In this document: piece after piece, positions 41,159-43,647 of the stretch
Position numbering within the stretch: position 1 is the stretch's first letter
Layout: the number at the start of each line of letters is the position of its first letter
Source of the DNA: Desulfurobacteriaceae bacterium
GTDB taxonomy: Bacteria; Aquificota; Aquificia; Desulfurobacteriales; Desulfurobacteriaceae
Reading direction: 5' to 3'
NCBI GenBank assembly: GCA_027013575.1
Contig: JALWGN010000038.1
Coordinates: forward strand, 1 to 43,647
Length of the DNA: 43,647 nucleotides
The notes under the pieces: model-generated
What the model saw: only the letters and a program-made list of their open reading frames with translations
Database searches by the model: none
What the model was told of the DNA's origin: nothing
Position numbers and translations under genes: made by a program

Positions 41159-42135
41159 TTCACCACCTCTTTTAGCCTTCCGAAGATGATTTTTCCTGCA
41201 GATGTCTGAAGGATGTTGTTAACCAGAACCTTTACCTTGTGGCCTATCAGGTGTTTAGCGTTATCAACAACAACCATTGTACCGTCGTCCAGGTAGCCTA
41301 CTCCCTGGTTCTTCTCCTTACCCTCTTTTACCAGAAAGACAACAAGCTCTTCACCTACCGCTACTACCGGTTTCAGAGCGTTTGCAAGGTCGTTTATGTT
41401 GAGTATCTCAACGCCTTTAATGGTTGCAACTCTGTTCAGGTTGTAGTCTGTGGTTATCAGCTTTGCTCCCAGCTTTTTTGAGAGCTCCACAAGTTTTGCG
41501 TCAACGTCCCTTATCCAGGGGAGGTCTCTCTCGTATATCTCTACAGGTGGTTTCTCAAGGGTTTTCAGCTTGGAGACTATCTCAAGGCCTTTCTTACCCT
41601 TCGTCCTTACAGTGGGGTCTGTTGAGTCGGCAAGGAGCTGGAGCTCCTCAAGAACGAAACGGGGAATGATTATCTTCCCCTCAATAAACCCTATCTTTGC
41701 TATCTCGTAAACCCTTCCGTCTATAAGGGCGCTGGTGTCAACGACCTTTGGAGTACAGTAGAGGGGAGACTCTTCCTTTATAAGCTGACTTAAAGGTCTG
41801 TTTGCTCCAAGTTCAACTGCCAGAAATGCAAACAGGTAGGGAAGCGTCAAGAAGAGAATGTCCTGAAGGTAGGTAAACGAGGAGAATATAGGGTAGAGTG
41901 ACAGGGTGATGCCCTTTGCAAGGTAAAGTCCTAAGTAGAACCCTGCAAAGAACAGCAGGATAACCTTTACAGAGAGTTTCCTCTTCAGAACAAACTGGTA
42001 GAATAGGAAGGAAGCGGCTGTTATGAATATTCCCAGTATCAGAGACTGGGTAAGCGTAAATCCGTAGTTTTTGAAAATTACGATGGTAACGAAGATGAGG
42101 AAGAGAAAGAAACCGCCTACAATTTTGGTTATCAC
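41155..42135 (-). CDS. YacL-type membrane protein with PIN and TRAM domains
   Basis: A 326-residue protein: four predicted membrane helices in the first 110 residues, a PIN nuclease domain (KVVDTSALIDGRVYEIAKIG with catalytic Asp, later VDAKLVELSKKLGAKLITTDYNLN) and a C-terminal TRAM RNA-binding domain (about 260-326, YLDDGTMVVVDNAKHLIGH). A membrane-bound RNase is the likely role. The start is GTG, overlapping carD. Confidence 0.92.
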   Translation of the reverse strand: MITKIVGGFFLFLIFVTIVIFKNYGFTLTQSLILGIFITAASFLFYQFVLKRKLSVKVILLFFAGFYLGLYLAKGITLSLYPIFSSFTYLQDILFLTLPYLFAFLAVELGANRPLSQLIKEESPLYCTPKVVDTSALIDGRVYEIAKIGFIEGKIIIPRFVLEELQLLADSTDPTVRTKGKKGLEIVSKLKTLEKPPVEIYERDLPWIRDVDAKLVELSKKLGAKLITTDYNLNRVATIKGVEILNINDLANALKPVVAVGEELVVFLVKEGKEKNQGVGYLDDGTMVVVDNAKHLIGHKVKVLVNNILQTSAGKIIFGRLKEVVK

Positions 42136-42623
42136 TTCTTCTTAACCTCTTTCAGTATCTTTCTCATCCTCTGTTTTACTTTTCTGACAGGTTCTCCCAG
42201 AGAGAGGGCAATCTCCTCGGCAAGTTTACTGAAGGCCTCCTCAAACATCCTCTTTTCAGAGTAGGAGAGCTCCTTCTCCTTTGACCTGTAAGAGAGATTT
42301 CTAACAACGGTGGCAAGCTCTTTAACGTTTCCCGTTTTGAGCCTGTCAACGTTGAGCCTGTGGCGAACAGTCCACTTCTCACTTATGTTTTTAGGAACCT
42401 CAGAGAGGTAGTTAAAGAGTTCTTCAATCTCCTCCTCGGAGAGGACTGGCCTTATCCCTGACGACTCGGCGCTCTCTTCGGGAACTAAAATTGACATGCT
42501 CTTTCCTATGAGGGTTATCCTCAGGTAGGCTATCTTCTTTCCCCCTACCTCCCTCTCCTCTCTTCCTTCAATTACTCCTACCCCGTGGGGGGGAAAGGCT
42601 ACCTTGTCTCCTATTCTGAACAC
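42132..42623 (-). CDS. carD: CarD-family transcription regulator
   Basis: A 163-residue CarD/CdnL-type protein: RNA polymerase-interacting domain at 1-60 (FRIGDKVAFPPHGVGVIEG) and a helical DNA-binding C-terminal domain (from about 75). CarD binds RNA polymerase beta and helps open weak promoters. The GTG start has AGGAG 7 nt upstream, inside the end of the protease gene. First regulator of the operon. Confidence 0.93.
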   Translation of the reverse strand: MFRIGDKVAFPPHGVGVIEGREEREVGGKKIAYLRITLIGKSMSILVPEESAESSGIRPVLSEEEIEELFNYLSEVPKNISEKWTVRHRLNVDRLKTGNVKELATVVRNLSYRSKEKELSYSEKRMFEEAFSKLAEEIALSLGEPVRKVKQRMRKILKEVKKK

Positions 42624-42633
42624 TTTATCGCTC

Positions 42634-43509
42634 CTAATGTGGTTTCCTTATCGGCACCTCCCCTTTCTTTGGTTCACCGTAGGGGATGGGAATGTACTGT
42701 ACGGAGGCCTGACCTGAAGGCTGGTAGTAGAGCTCCATCAGGTCGTAAACCTCCTTCGGAACGTCGGTAGAGACGTTTAGACCCAGAGCTTCAACCACTT
42801 CAACCGTTAGCGGGTAGTCGTGAGTCCAGTAACCGGAGGTTAGAAGGTCTGCAACTCTTTTTGCCTTCTCCTCGTCGTGCCCTTTCTGTTTCAGAATTCT
42901 CTCTATGGTCTCTTTCATCTGGTGTAGAGCTTTCTCTGCAACGTCTGCAAGTATAAGGGTTTCGTCCTTTACGTTTGCCTTTCCGTCCTGGAGTTTCTCC
43001 CTTACGGCCTTAACTATGGATGGAGCCGGAAACTGCCCAAGCTGTGGGTCAAGGGGACCCAAAACGGCGTTTGGATCCATAACTATCTCGTCTGCTGCCA
43101 GAGCAATCAGCGTTCCTCCCGACATGGCGTAGTGGGGAACGATTACCCTTACGGGAGCTTTGTGCTTTGCCAGAGCTGAGGCTATCTGAGTTGCGGCAAG
43201 GGCGAGGCCTCCGGGAGTGTGAATTATGAAGTCAATGGGCATGTCGTCTGGCGTCATTCTTATGGCCCTTAAGACCCTCTCAGAATCTTCAATCGTTATA
43301 AACCTGACGAGGGGAAATCCCATAAAGGCGAGTCGCTCCTGTCTGTGTATCATTGTGATAACGCGGGATTTTCTCTTTTTCTCAATCTCCCTGATGAGCC
43401 TGAGCCTTGCCCACTCAAGGTTCTTCTGCTGGAAGAGAGGCCAGAGAGAGAAGAGGATTATCATGAACCAGAACAGGTCAAAGAAGCTAAAGCCGGGCTG
43501 TTGGTGCAT
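42634..43509 (-). CDS. Membrane-bound Clp-class serine protease (SDH/SppA-like)
   Basis: A 291-residue protein of the SDH (serine dehydrogenase proteinase)/SppA-like clan. One N-terminal membrane helix (about 9-28), then the ClpP/crotonase fold: IIHTPGGLALAATQIASAL (oxyanion loop) and nucleophile S130 in YAMSGGTLIALAAD, followed by LGPLDPQLGQFPA. It may cut membrane peptides. It is the first gene of the carD-ispD-crp operon; the ATG at 43509 has GGGAG upstream. Confidence 0.9.
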   Translation of the reverse strand: MHQQPGFSFFDLFWFMIILFSLWPLFQQKNLEWARLRLIREIEKKRKSRVITMIHRQERLAFMGFPLVRFITIEDSERVLRAIRMTPDDMPIDFIIHTPGGLALAATQIASALAKHKAPVRVIVPHYAMSGGTLIALAADEIVMDPNAVLGPLDPQLGQFPAPSIVKAVREKLQDGKANVKDETLILADVAEKALHQMKETIERILKQKGHDEEKAKRVADLLTSGYWTHDYPLTVEVVEALGLNVSTDVPKEVYDLMELYYQPSGQASVQYIPIPYGEPKKGEVPIRKPH

Positions 43510-43545
43510 GGGAACTCCCTATACAGTTTTATAGACTATTCTACC

Positions 43546-43566
43546 ATTATATAGAGTGAATTTCAC
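43546..43566 (-). promoter_or_regulatory. Probable promoter of the protease-carD-ispD operon
   Basis: TATAAT on the minus strand (43551-43546), about 37 nt before the ATG. Directly upstream is the inverted repeat GTGAA-T-TTCAC (43556-43566), a possible operator. No good -35 is seen. The rest of 43510-43647 shows no gene. Confidence 0.4.
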
Positions 43567-43647
43567 CATTCCTTTGAGTTTCCTGTTTAAAAATGGCGTA
43601 TTCCTGCTTTTAGACTTTATCAAATCCTCTGTTAGGGTAAACTCCTC

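Noticed and set aside
1-43647. CRISPR array, insertion sequence or prophage
   Set aside because: No regularly spaced repeats, transposase, integrase or phage structural genes were seen on either strand.

Overview
The window looks like part of the chromosome of a thermophilic, anaerobic, Gram-negative chemolithoautotroph, most likely a member of the Aquificota related to Desulfurobacteriaceae (Thermovibrio/Desulfurobacterium type). This is inferred from gene content and style: ferredoxin-dependent 2-oxoacid oxidoreductases, an LPS export system (LptD and LptE), a CooS-family protein, proteins rich in Lys, Glu and Arg with AGG/AGA arginine codons, very tight gene packing, and LeuRS as a single chain (unlike the split Aquifex enzyme). 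No ribosomal RNA, insertion sequence, prophage or CRISPR array is visible. Three tRNA genes, all with an encoded CCA end, are present (Pro-CGG, Met-CAT, Thr-CGT).

Layout. 1-6073 (+): ybaB (cut by the window edge), recR, a four-subunit pyruvate-type oxidoreductase (porGDAB), a Roadblock/MglA small-GTPase pair, bioB and tRNA-Pro, with nearly all genes overlapping. 6052-8095 (-): an HD-GYP phosphodiesterase and an exported ferritin-like protein. 8299-12664 (+): an ADP-forming acyl-CoA synthetase with its ATP-grasp domain at the N-terminus, followed by a two-subunit 2-oxoacid:ferredoxin oxidoreductase. Together these could form acyl-CoA from a 2-oxoacid and harvest ATP, or run in reverse. 12661-19745 (+): tRNA-Met, tilS, hpt, ftsH, folE, a TPR lipoprotein, two small membrane proteins, tRNA-Thr and a polytopic membrane protein. 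19710-23857 (-): yedF, an unknown gene, lptE and leuS. 23939-25737 (+): a membrane-anchored thioredoxin and a beta-CASP RNase-like protein.

25735-29548 (+) is a type IV pilus locus. A sigma-54 promoter with two matched upstream operators drives a major pilin. After a terminator come a second pilin and an ABC ATPase/permease/third-component set resembling Myxococcus PilH/PilI/PilG. The MglA/MglB pair at 4-5 kb may also serve pili. 29529-36837 holds lptD (-), a coiled-coil gene, an AarF/UbiB kinase-like gene, a SPOUT-type methyltransferase, gltA (-), a histidine phosphatase and sfsA. Between sfsA and a NifX-like gene is a promoter-terminator pair with no gene inside: a candidate small RNA of about 65 nt.

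36932-40439 is the most interesting part. The CooS-family protein has the CODH scaffold, but the cysteine that binds the active-site cluster just before the TGNE-like motif is replaced by Glu, and most proton-relay histidines are missing. This is the pattern of non-CO-oxidising, hybrid-cluster CooS-V proteins. Its upstream region has an FNR-type palindrome placed exactly for class II activation. It is followed by a YgbA-family protein (a family linked to nitric oxide stress) and a cysteine-free Crp/Fnr regulator whose recognition helix fits that palindrome. I read this as a candidate nitrosative-stress or hydroxylamine module rather than a carbon-fixing CODH. 40451-43509 (-) is SDH-type protease, carD, PIN-TRAM and ispD, in one operon that ends with the Crp/Fnr gene.
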